This document shows, in pieces, positions 22,838 through 29,677 of a stretch of 48,689 nucleotides of DNA. Each line of letters opens with the position of its first letter. Position 1 is the stretch's first letter. The stretch spans positions 1-48,689 of the forward strand of contig CAMUZE010000010.1 in assembly GCA_947165135.1 (NCBI GenBank), read 5' to 3'. The notes under the pieces were generated by a model. That model saw nothing but the letters and a program-made list of their open reading frames with translations. It had not been told where the DNA came from and did not search any database. The position numbers were made by a program, and so were the translations under genes. The stretch is from an uncultured Clostridia bacterium. Its GTDB lineage: Bacteria > Bacillota_I > Bacilli_A > RF39 > UBA660.

Positions 22838-23575
22838 ATGAGAGTATTAGATATGTTTAAAAAATTAAAAGAACATGTTGGTAAGAAAATCGATTGTGAA
22901 TACTGGTATGATGGTAAATTAGTTACAGATACTATAACATTAGCTGGTGTAAAATATTATGATGGTATTGAATATACGGACGAATATAGTCCATTTCATA
23001 GATATATTTCATTTATAGGATCTAGAGTAGCAATTAAAACTATTAAACTTAGTAGTAATAATGAAGTTTTATACCATAATCCAACAGTTGAAGTAAGATA
23101 TGATAAAACTGACATTGATTCAATTGATAAAGCAAAAGCAAGATTTTATGGAGATGCTGTAGCACTTAAACAAAGAAGAAGAAGAATTAATAGGCAACAA
23201 GATATTAAAATGGATTTAGAACAATCAAATAAGATGGCTTTATTAAAAAAATCGATATTAAAGAAAAAAGGTTTAAATTATGTTAAAGAAGAATTGAAAA
23301 ATGAATGGTCTGAATATGTTGATAAAAGTGTTACAGATTCATATTCATGTTCACTTGTAGATTTAGCTGTTAAATATATGGAAGCATTAATTAACGGAAA
23401 ATCTCAAGAAGAAATTGATATGTTACTTGATGATCGTAAATATTCAGAATATACTATATTAATGGTAGTTAGAGCAGTAAGTTATTTTACTAATCTTTTG
23501 AATAAAGATAATAGTTCAACATTAGAATTAAAAAATAATAATTCAAAATTAGAATTAAAAGATTATACTAAATAG
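22838..23575 (+). CDS. Tandem paralogue family, member 3 (unknown function)
   Basis: A 245-residue member, more diverged. It keeps MFKKLKEHVGKKIDCEYW, an insertion of about 6 residues (EYSPFHRY) before ISFIGSRVAIKTIKLSS, VLYHNPTVE, a basic linker with KQRRRRINRQQ, KKKGLNYVKEELKNEWSEYV, VTDSYSC and VSYFTNLL. The C-terminus has a short degenerate repeat, LELKNNNSK then LELKDYTK, in place of the PQRxLK tail. It begins 23 nt after member 2 behind an unusual GGGGG site and without an evident promoter, so it is likely co-transcribed. Function unknown. Confidence 0.83.
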   Translation: MRVLDMFKKLKEHVGKKIDCEYWYDGKLVTDTITLAGVKYYDGIEYTDEYSPFHRYISFIGSRVAIKTIKLSSNNEVLYHNPTVEVRYDKTDIDSIDKAKARFYGDAVALKQRRRRINRQQDIKMDLEQSNKMALLKKSILKKKGLNYVKEELKNEWSEYVDKSVTDSYSCSLVDLAVKYMEALINGKSQEEIDMLLDDRKYSEYTILMVVRAVSYFTNLLNKDNSSTLELKNNNSKLELKDYTK

Positions 23576-23587
23576 GAGGAAATAAAA

Positions 23588-24223
23588 ATGTATTGGGAAG
23601 AAATAATTAATAAAGTTAAAAATAATATTGGAAAAAATGTAACTATTTTATATAACAAAATGGGTCGTTTAGAAACATATCAAAGAAAGTTATGTAAAGT
23701 TACAGATACTGGTGTATTTTTAGAAGCAGTATATCTTCCTTTTATGGGATATGGTTCTTACATAGAAACAATTTTACTTACTAAAAATAGAAAAGTTATA
23801 TATGAAAATCCATCTTTTGAAAAAACTGATAAAAAAGCTTCTGAAAACTTTGAAAGACAAGCATTAAAACTATATGAAGATGAAAATGAAAGACAAGAAG
23901 CAATCGATTGTGCTATGTCAAGATTAAAAGGACCATATCTAGCAAAAAAAGGACTTCCATATGTTAAAGAAGAATTAAAAGAAGCATGGGAAAGTTATGT
24001 TGAAATGAAAACTATTAATCCAACTTCATGTGCAATTTTAGAAATGAGTATTAGAGTAATGGAAGCAATTAGTAATGGCGCAGACAAAGTTGCAATAGAT
24101 GAAATGTTAGTTATAAATGGATTTGATGTAAATATGTACATTGATATAATGAGAACGATTAAGTATTTTACAAATTTAATTAAAGAAGATACAAAGAATC
24201 CAGCTCCAACATTATCTAAATAA
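23588..24223 (+). CDS. Tandem paralogue family, member 4 (unknown function)
   Basis: At 211 residues the shortest and most diverged member. The N-terminal domain is recognisable by IGKNVTILYNKMGRLETYQ, LPFMGYGSYIETILLTKN and VIYENPSFE, while the basic linker is shortened. The C-terminal part keeps KKGLPYVKEELKEAWESYV, the TSC motif (NPTSCAILEMS), VMEAISNGADK and IKYFTNLI, and the tail reads APTLSK. AGGAGG lies before the ATG, 12 nt after member 3. A terminator follows. The conserved GL-x-YV-(R/K/H)E-(D/E)L-(R/K)-x-(E/A)W core across all four members marks the probable functional site. Confidence 0.82.
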   Translation: MYWEEIINKVKNNIGKNVTILYNKMGRLETYQRKLCKVTDTGVFLEAVYLPFMGYGSYIETILLTKNRKVIYENPSFEKTDKKASENFERQALKLYEDENERQEAIDCAMSRLKGPYLAKKGLPYVKEELKEAWESYVEMKTINPTSCAILEMSIRVMEAISNGADKVAIDEMLVINGFDVNMYIDIMRTIKYFTNLIKEDTKNPAPTLSK

Positions 24224-24232
24224 AAAAATTAT

Positions 24233-24259
24233 AAGTGTAGTAAGGCTACACTTTTTATT
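24233..24259 (+). terminator. Intrinsic terminator of the paralogue cluster
   Basis: AAGTGTAG (24233-24240) and CTACACTT (24246-24253) with a 5-nt loop, then T-rich sequence. It separates the cluster from topA. Confidence 0.87.
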
Positions 24260-24280
24260 TTGATAATAATTTTTGTTATC

Positions 24281-24309
24281 TTGACAAAAAAGATTTTAAT
24301 AGATAATAT
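24281..24309 (+). promoter_or_regulatory. Promoter of topA
   Basis: Consensus TTGACA (24281-24286), 17-nt spacer, TAATAT (24304-24309). It lies 27 nt before the start codon at 24337. Confidence 0.78.
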
Positions 24310-24336
24310 TAATTAGAGATGTCAAAAGGAGAGTTC

Positions 24337-26355
24337 ATGAAAAATCTAGTAATTGTAGAAAGTCCAAGTAAAAGTAAGACTATTGAAAAATATTTAGGTA
24401 GTGATTATAAAGTATTATCATCAAAAGGTCATATAAGAGATTTATCAACAACAGGTAAGTATGGCTTAGGAGTTGATTTAGAGGATCATTTTAAGCCAAA
24501 CTATATTTTAATGAAAGGTAAGACTAAACTTGTTAGTGACCTTAAAAAAGAGGCTAAAAGTGCTTCTAAAGTTATTCTTGCAACCGATCCAGACCGTGAA
24601 GGAGAAGCAATTAGTTGGCATTTAAAAGAAGCTTTAGGAATTAAAGATGATAATTATGGTAGAGTAGTATTTAATGAAATTACTAAACCTGCGATTGAAG
24701 AAGCATTCAAGCATCCTAGACTTATTGATGAAGATTTAGTTCATAGTCAAGAATCTAGAAGAATATTAGATAGAATTATTGGATTTAGATTAAGTAGACT
24801 TATGCAAAGTAAGACTGATGGTAAGTCAGCTGGACGTGTACAGAGTGTTGCTTTAAAATTAATTGTAGATAGAGAACGTGAAATTGATGCATTTATACCT
24901 GAAGAGTATTATACAATTGAAGCAGATTTTAAAGATTTTAAAGCTGAACTAAAAAAGTTTAGAGGAAAAGATATAGAAATAAAGACTGCTGTTGAGGCAG
25001 ATGAAATACTTTCTAAATTATCAAATGCTTATAATATTGATAATGTTGAAACTAAACTTAAAAATAAACAGAGTAAATTACCATTTACTACAAGTACTTT
25101 AACTCAAATGGCATCTAACAGATTAGGATTTCCTGCATCTAAAACAATGAGTATTGCTCAAACTTTATATGAAGGTGTTAATTTAGGAGAAGATACTATT
25201 GGTTTAATTTCATATATGAGAACAGATTCTATTAGACTTTCTGATGTGTTTGTTAGTGATACTAAGAGTTATATAGCATCTAACTTTGGAAAAGAGTACA
25301 TCGGTTATGTTAAAACTGCTAAAAGTAATGATAATGTACAAGATGCACATGAAGCAATTAGACCTACAAGTATATTAAGAACTCCTGAGTCAATTAAGAA
25401 ATATTTAAAACCTGATGAATACAAATTATATAATTTAATATATGTAAGGACTCTTGCTTCTTTAATGGCTGATGCTAAAGTAGAAGCAACATCTGTTGAT
25501 TTAGAAAATCAAGGGTATATATTTAGGGCAAATGGTTCTATATGTGTATTTGATGGATATTTAAAAGTATATAAAGATTATGAAGATAGTGAAGATACAA
25601 TACTTCCTGATTTTGCAAATTATAAATCTAAGGTAATTGTTGCATCTAAAGTATATAAATTACAACATTTTACTGAACCAAAGCCAAGATTTACAGAAGC
25701 AAAGTTAATTGCTGAACTTGAACGTTTAGGAATAGGAAGGCCAAGTACATATGCTAAAATAATTAGTGTTTTAAAAGAAAGAAAATATGTACAAATTAAA
25801 GATAAGAAATTCTATCCAACATCTACTGGTATCACAGTAACTGATAAATTGCAAGAATTCTTTTCATCAATTATAAATGTTAATTATACTGCTAATATGG
25901 AACGTGAACTAGATGAAATAGCTGATGCTAAATTAGTTTGGTATGAAGTATTAGATAAATTCTATAAAGATTTTGATCCATTATTACAAACTGCATTTAA
26001 ACAAATGGAAAAAGATTCACCAGAAGAAACTGGTGAAATATGCCCAGACTGTGGTAATCCTTTAGTTATTAGAAAAGGTAAATATGGTTCTTTTGTAGCA
26101 TGTTCTAATTATCCAAAATGTAAATATGTTAAAAAAGAAGAAAAAACAATTGTAGAAATATGTGATTGTCCAAAATGCGGACACAAAATAATAGAGAAAA
26201 AAACTAAAAAGGGTAAAACATTCTATGGATGTAATAATTATCCAAAATGTAATTATGCACTTTGGGATAAACCGACTGGAGAAATGTGCCCTAACTGTAA
26301 TGGCTTGATGGTTGAGAAAAAATCTGGTATAATATGCAGCGAATGTGGAAAATAG
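24337..26355 (+). CDS. topA: DNA topoisomerase I (type IA)
   Basis: A 672-residue enzyme relaxing negative supercoils. The start at 24337 follows AAAGGAGAG; an in-frame ATG at 24319 is too early. The Toprim domain opens with LVIVESPSKSKTIEKYLG and contains ATDPDREGEAI with the Mg-binding Asp-x-Asp. QESRRILDRIIGFRLS, GRVQSVAL and the active-site SYMRTDSIRLS (catalytic Tyr near 297) follow. The C-terminus has three Cys4 zinc ribbons, beginning CPDCGNP, CPKCGHK and CPNCNG, as in Bacilli enzymes. No dprA or trmFO neighbour is seen. It has its own promoter; the next gene follows by 21 nt. Confidence 0.97.
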   Translation: MKNLVIVESPSKSKTIEKYLGSDYKVLSSKGHIRDLSTTGKYGLGVDLEDHFKPNYILMKGKTKLVSDLKKEAKSASKVILATDPDREGEAISWHLKEALGIKDDNYGRVVFNEITKPAIEEAFKHPRLIDEDLVHSQESRRILDRIIGFRLSRLMQSKTDGKSAGRVQSVALKLIVDREREIDAFIPEEYYTIEADFKDFKAELKKFRGKDIEIKTAVEADEILSKLSNAYNIDNVETKLKNKQSKLPFTTSTLTQMASNRLGFPASKTMSIAQTLYEGVNLGEDTIGLISYMRTDSIRLSDVFVSDTKSYIASNFGKEYIGYVKTAKSNDNVQDAHEAIRPTSILRTPESIKKYLKPDEYKLYNLIYVRTLASLMADAKVEATSVDLENQGYIFRANGSICVFDGYLKVYKDYEDSEDTILPDFANYKSKVIVASKVYKLQHFTEPKPRFTEAKLIAELERLGIGRPSTYAKIISVLKERKYVQIKDKKFYPTSTGITVTDKLQEFFSSIINVNYTANMERELDEIADAKLVWYEVLDKFYKDFDPLLQTAFKQMEKDSPEETGEICPDCGNPLVIRKGKYGSFVACSNYPKCKYVKKEEKTIVEICDCPKCGHKIIEKKTKKGKTFYGCNNYPKCNYALWDKPTGEMCPNCNGLMVEKKSGIICSECGK

Positions 26356-26376
26356 TATTGTTTTGGGGGTAATAAT

Positions 26377-26898
26377 ATGTTTAATAAAAAAATAGAAGAT
26401 TTTTTTAAAAAACATAATTTATGGAATAAAGAAATGTTTTCATATATATATAGTATAAGCAATGAAGTAGATTACTATGATAAAAATATTAATTTTGCAG
26501 TTGGCTGTCCTCCTAAAGTTAATAATCATACAGGTAAAATTGAAGGATTTCAATTAACAATACCATATTGCGTAGATGAAATAACTACAATGATTGCTGT
26601 TCATGAAATTGCTCATGCAATTTATTGGTATAAAAAAATCGGACAAACTTATGATGAAATTCAAGAAGAACTATTTCCAATGATAGTTGAAAGATTATAT
26701 GTAGAAGAAAATAAAACATCCACGTTAGAATCATATGAAAAATTTTTGGATAGTACAATTGATAGTAAAGAAGATTCAAGTTATAGTTTTGCTCTTGTTA
26801 ACAGAGAGTCATTTATGAAAACAAATCTTGATGATTTTAAATTATTTGATAAATCTGCAAGAAAACTTGCTAGAAAATGGAGAAGAAAAAATAGATAA
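26377..26898 (+). CDS. Small HExxH putative zinc metallopeptidase-like protein
   Basis: A 173-residue protein without signal peptide. MIAVHEIAHAIYWYKK near residue 70 contains the HExxH zinc motif, and ELFPMIVERLYVEE about 25 residues later has Glu residues that could be the third ligand. The C-terminus is highly basic (KSARKLARKWRRKNR). I do not recognise a named family; the motif layout fits small intracellular gluzincin-like proteins. It lies 21 nt after topA behind a GGGGGT site, so it is probably co-transcribed, and a terminator follows. Proteolytic function is inferred from the motif only. Confidence 0.65.
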   Translation: MFNKKIEDFFKKHNLWNKEMFSYIYSISNEVDYYDKNINFAVGCPPKVNNHTGKIEGFQLTIPYCVDEITTMIAVHEIAHAIYWYKKIGQTYDEIQEELFPMIVERLYVEENKTSTLESYEKFLDSTIDSKEDSSYSFALVNRESFMKTNLDDFKLFDKSARKLARKWRRKNR

Positions 26899-26913
26899 TT
26901 AATCTATTTTTTT
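26887..26913 (+). terminator. Intrinsic terminator after the HExxH gene
   Basis: AAATAGAT (26889-26896) pairs with ATCTATTT (26902-26909), followed by seven T. Confidence 0.8.
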
Positions 26914-26942
26914 GTTTTTTTAATAAAAATATACTAAAATAC

Positions 26943-26970
26943 TTGCTTTTTTAAGTAGTTATGCTAAAAT
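26943..26970 (+). promoter_or_regulatory. Promoter of the HU gene
   Basis: TTGCTT (26943-26948), 16-nt spacer, TAAAAT (26965-26970) with TG one base before the -10. The 5' leader is about 60 nt. Confidence 0.65.
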
Positions 26971-27039
26971 AATTATGTAAGCATCGTATATGACGTATGA
27001 TATATTTGAAGCTTATAATTATATGGGAGGTAATTTACG

Positions 27040-27312
27040 ATGAGTAAGACTGAATTAGTAGAATTCGTTGCTGCTAAAGCCGGATTAACTAAAGCTGATG
27101 CTCTAAGAGCATTAGATGCTGTATTAGAAGGTGTTACTACAGGACTTAAGAAAGAAAAGAAAGTTGCATTAGTTGGATTTGGAACTTTCTCAGCTAAAAA
27201 AAGAGCTGCTAGAGAAGGAATCAATCCTTTAACTAAGAAATCTATTAAGATTCCTGCAAAAGTAGTTGCATCATTCAAAGCTGGAAGCAAATTAAAAGAT
27301 GCTTTAAACTAA
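27040..27312 (+). CDS. hup: HU-family DNA-binding protein
   Basis: A 90-residue histone-like protein of standard size. MSKTELVEFVAAKAGLTKAD is the N-terminal helical dimerisation half; ALVGFGTFSAKKRAAREG and INPLTKKSIKIPAKVVASF are the beta arms that enter the DNA minor groove, with the Asn-Pro tip conserved. It bends and compacts DNA as a dimer. GGGAGGT precedes the ATG; monocistronic with its own promoter and a strong terminator. Codon use looks more biased than in neighbours (AAG, GCT, CTT), as expected for high expression. Confidence 0.97.
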   Translation: MSKTELVEFVAAKAGLTKADALRALDAVLEGVTTGLKKEKKVALVGFGTFSAKKRAAREGINPLTKKSIKIPAKVVASFKAGSKLKDALN

Positions 27313-27313
27313 T

Positions 27314-27340
27314 AAAAAAAGCCTATTGAGGCTTTTTTTG
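27314..27340 (+). terminator. Intrinsic terminator of the HU gene
   Basis: AAAAAAAGCC (27314-27323) and GGCTTTTTTT (27330-27339) around a 6-nt loop. Confidence 0.93.
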
Positions 27341-27355
27341 TTTGTAAAAATAATA

Positions 27356-27384
27356 TTGAATAAATTTATTAATTTTGATAAAAT
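27356..27384 (+). promoter_or_regulatory. Promoter giving a probably leaderless cca mRNA
   Basis: TTGAAT (27356-27361), 17-nt spacer, TAAAAT (27379-27384). Six bases separate the -10 box from the ATG at 27391, so transcription should start at or next to the A of the start codon. There is no ribosome binding site. Confidence 0.65.
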
Positions 27385-27390
27385 TATGAT

Positions 27391-28467
27391 ATGAATGAGA
27401 TAATAAGGGAAATAATTAAAAAAATAGTTGATGCTAAATTTGAAGCATATATTGTCGGTGGATATGTTAGAGATTATCTACTTGGTTTAAAAACTAATGA
27501 CATTGATATTGCCACTAATGCTAGTGTTGATGATTTAATTAAAATATTTGGTGAAATGGGTACACCTAATCCTAAATATTATTCTTATCATATTTTAAAA
27601 GATAACTATAGATTTGATATTACTTCTTATAGAAAAGAATTTGAATATAAGAAAAATAAACCTATTAAAATAGTACCTGCTGATGATTTAAAAACTGATT
27701 TATTAAGACGTGATTTTACTATAAATACTTTTGCTATGGATAAAAATGGTAAGTTTGTAGATTTACTTAATTCTAAAATTGATTTAGATAATAAAGTTAT
27801 TAAAGTAGTAGGAGATACTTATGAAAAATTTAATGAGGACAAGACTAGAATAATTAGAGCTATTAGATTTGCTTGTACTCTTAATTTTGAATTAGATGAT
27901 GGAATTAAAGAATTTTTAGAAAAAAATGGTCATATGTTAAATGAAATGCCAAGAGAGTATATTAAAAAAGAATTGGATAAAATATTTGATAGCGATAGTT
28001 ATAATAGATTCTTTGATTTAGTTAAGACATATAAATTAGATAAATATTTATCAATTAAATTTGATAACATACATCAGGCATATGATAGAATTGGTATATG
28101 GGCTCAAATTGAGACATTATTACCACTTTCTAAGAGTGAAAAGAAAGATATAGATTGTATTAAATATTTAATTAGTAATCATGTATTATCAATATCCAAT
28201 ATGTTTGATTATAATGATATAGTTGTTAAAAATGCCGGTTGTATTTTAAATTTAGATAGAGATGTAAAAGAATTCTATGAAATTAAAAATATGCATAGTA
28301 TAATAGACATAAATATTGATATGGAAATATTATTTAAATATGTTCCAATAATAGATGTAAGAAGAGTATATAGAAAAATAGAAAGAGAAATATTACAGGG
28401 TAATTTATCTAATGATGAATTTGATATAGAAAGGTATATTAGAAATAGGGAATATGACAGATTTTAG
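27391..28467 (+). CDS. cca: CCA tRNA nucleotidyltransferase
   Basis: A 358-residue class II polymerase that adds or repairs the CCA end of tRNAs. AYIVGGYVRDYLLG binds the phosphate, NDIDIATNA holds the two catalytic Asp residues, LLRRDFTINTFAM is the next conserved block, and DKTRIIRAIRFACTL and the EYIKKELDKI helix follow. The C-terminal half is helical and shorter than in B. subtilis. No ribosome binding site is present: the ATG sits just after the -10 box, suggesting a leaderless transcript. dnaD overlaps its end by 14 nt, and nth follows, forming a three-gene operon. Confidence 0.93.
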   Translation: MNEIIREIIKKIVDAKFEAYIVGGYVRDYLLGLKTNDIDIATNASVDDLIKIFGEMGTPNPKYYSYHILKDNYRFDITSYRKEFEYKKNKPIKIVPADDLKTDLLRRDFTINTFAMDKNGKFVDLLNSKIDLDNKVIKVVGDTYEKFNEDKTRIIRAIRFACTLNFELDDGIKEFLEKNGHMLNEMPREYIKKELDKIFDSDSYNRFFDLVKTYKLDKYLSIKFDNIHQAYDRIGIWAQIETLLPLSKSEKKDIDCIKYLISNHVLSISNMFDYNDIVVKNAGCILNLDRDVKEFYEIKNMHSIIDINIDMEILFKYVPIIDVRRVYRKIEREILQGNLSNDEFDIERYIRNREYDRF

Positions 28468-29038
28468 AAAAATGTTTACTACTAAAGATTTTGTAATTAA
28501 TGCTAATATAATTAAATGTATTAGTAATATAGATATTACTCTAGATGAGTTTCTTTTAGTGTTGTATTTTATTAATGTTTCAAATACATTAAATACTGAA
28601 GATATTAAAGAAAAACTTGGATTTGATGAAGATAAAGCTGTTAAAACTTTCGGAAGTTTAGTAGATAAAAAATATATTGAAATAAATGTAACTAACAAAA
28701 ATGGTGAAGTAATTGAGAGAATTAATTTAGATCCATTATTTGATCGTTTAGCTCTTAATAAAAAAGTAGAAAGTAATAATGGTGATATATATAGTTTATT
28801 TGAACGTGAGCTTGGACGTACATTATCTTCTTTTGAATATGAAATAATTAATAGATGGATAGAAGATGGAGTATCAGAAGATATAATAAAAGGTGCTCTA
28901 AAAGAGGCGATTTTAAATAATGTAAGGAATTTTAAGTACATTGATAAAATTGTCTATGAATGGTCTAAAAATGGTGTTAAAAAGCAAATTAAAGAAGAAA
29001 AAGAAGAAATGTTTGATTATGATTGGCTTGATGAGTAA
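28454..29038 (+). CDS. dnaD: DnaD-like replication initiation protein
   Basis: A 194-residue protein. The N-terminal winged-helix part includes DEFLLVLYFINVSNTL and LGFDEDKAVKTFGSLVDKKYI. The C-terminal DnaB2/DnaD domain has YSLFERELGRTLSSFEYEIINRWIED, VSEDIIKGALKEAILNN and the FKYIDKIVYEW block. The last residues, MFDYDWLDE, are the acidic tail common in the family. In Bacilli DnaD helps load the DnaC helicase after DnaA at the origin and at restart sites. The start overlaps the end of cca, with AGGG just ahead, and the stop shares a base with nth. Confidence 0.9.
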   Translation: MTDFRKMFTTKDFVINANIIKCISNIDITLDEFLLVLYFINVSNTLNTEDIKEKLGFDEDKAVKTFGSLVDKKYIEINVTNKNGEVIERINLDPLFDRLALNKKVESNNGDIYSLFERELGRTLSSFEYEIINRWIEDGVSEDIIKGALKEAILNNVRNFKYIDKIVYEWSKNGVKKQIKEEKEEMFDYDWLDE

Positions 29039-29664
29039 TGAATAAAGAATTAATTTATGATGAATTAGATAGATTATTTGAAGATGCAAAATGTGAACTT
29101 AATTATAAAAAAGATTATGAACTTTTATTATCTGTAATGTTATCAGCTCAAACAACTGATAAAAGAGTTAATGAAGTTACTAAAGATATATATTCCAGAT
29201 ATGATTCTCTTGAAAAATTAAATAATCTAAGTACAGAAGAAATTGAAAATTTAATAAGAAGTTTAGGTTTTTATAAATCTAAGGCTAAAAACTTTAAAGG
29301 AATTGTTTCAAAATTAATTGGAATTGGGTATGTTCCAAATAATAGGGAATTTTTAGAAAGTCTTCCTGGAGTTGGTAGGAAGACTGCTAGTGTAGTATTG
29401 GAACATCTGTTTGATGAACCTGCTTTTGCTGTGGATACTCATGTACATAGAGTTTCTAAAAGACTTGGTATTGCCAAAGAAAAAGATGATGTGACAAAAA
29501 CTGAAATAAAATTGAAAAAATATTTTGATAAAGATAAATGGAATAGAGTTAATTCACAGTTAGTATTATTTGGTAGATATGTATGTATGAGTAGAAAACC
29601 ATTATGTGACAAATGTAATTTAAAATGTATTTGTAAATATTATAAAAAGCATCAGATTAATTAA
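29038..29664 (+). CDS. nth: Endonuclease III (iron-sulfur DNA glycosylase/AP lyase)
   Basis: A 208-residue base-excision repair enzyme. LLSVMLSAQTTDKRVNEV is the N-terminal block, ESLPGVGRKTASVVLEH the helix-hairpin-helix with the catalytic Lys, and AVDTHVHRVSKRLGI contains the catalytic Asp. The C-terminal 4Fe-4S loop is intact with Cys-x6-Cys-x2-Cys-x5-Cys, read in CMSRKPLCDKCNLKCIC. The start overlaps the dnaD stop (TAATG), the same gene order as dnaD-nth in B. subtilis. Its stop codon lies in the terminator palindrome shared with the convergent PBP gene. Confidence 0.96.
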   Translation: MNKELIYDELDRLFEDAKCELNYKKDYELLLSVMLSAQTTDKRVNEVTKDIYSRYDSLEKLNNLSTEEIENLIRSLGFYKSKAKNFKGIVSKLIGIGYVPNNREFLESLPGVGRKTASVVLEHLFDEPAFAVDTHVHRVSKRLGIAKEKDDVTKTEIKLKKYFDKDKWNRVNSQLVLFGRYVCMSRKPLCDKCNLKCICKYYKKHQIN

Positions 29665-29677
29665 TCTGATGCTTTTT
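29644..29677. terminator. Perfect 34-bp palindromic bidirectional terminator
   Basis: AAAAAGCATCAGATTAA is followed at once by its exact reverse complement, so the hairpin has no built-in loop. The stop codons of nth (+) and of the PBP gene (-) both fall in the centre at 29661-29664 and overlap each other. Confidence 0.92.

Noticed and set aside
26062-26462. Minus-strand ORFs opposite the 3' end of topA
   Set aside because: Shadows of the zinc-ribbon coding region (Phe/Tyr/Ile-rich), without start signals.
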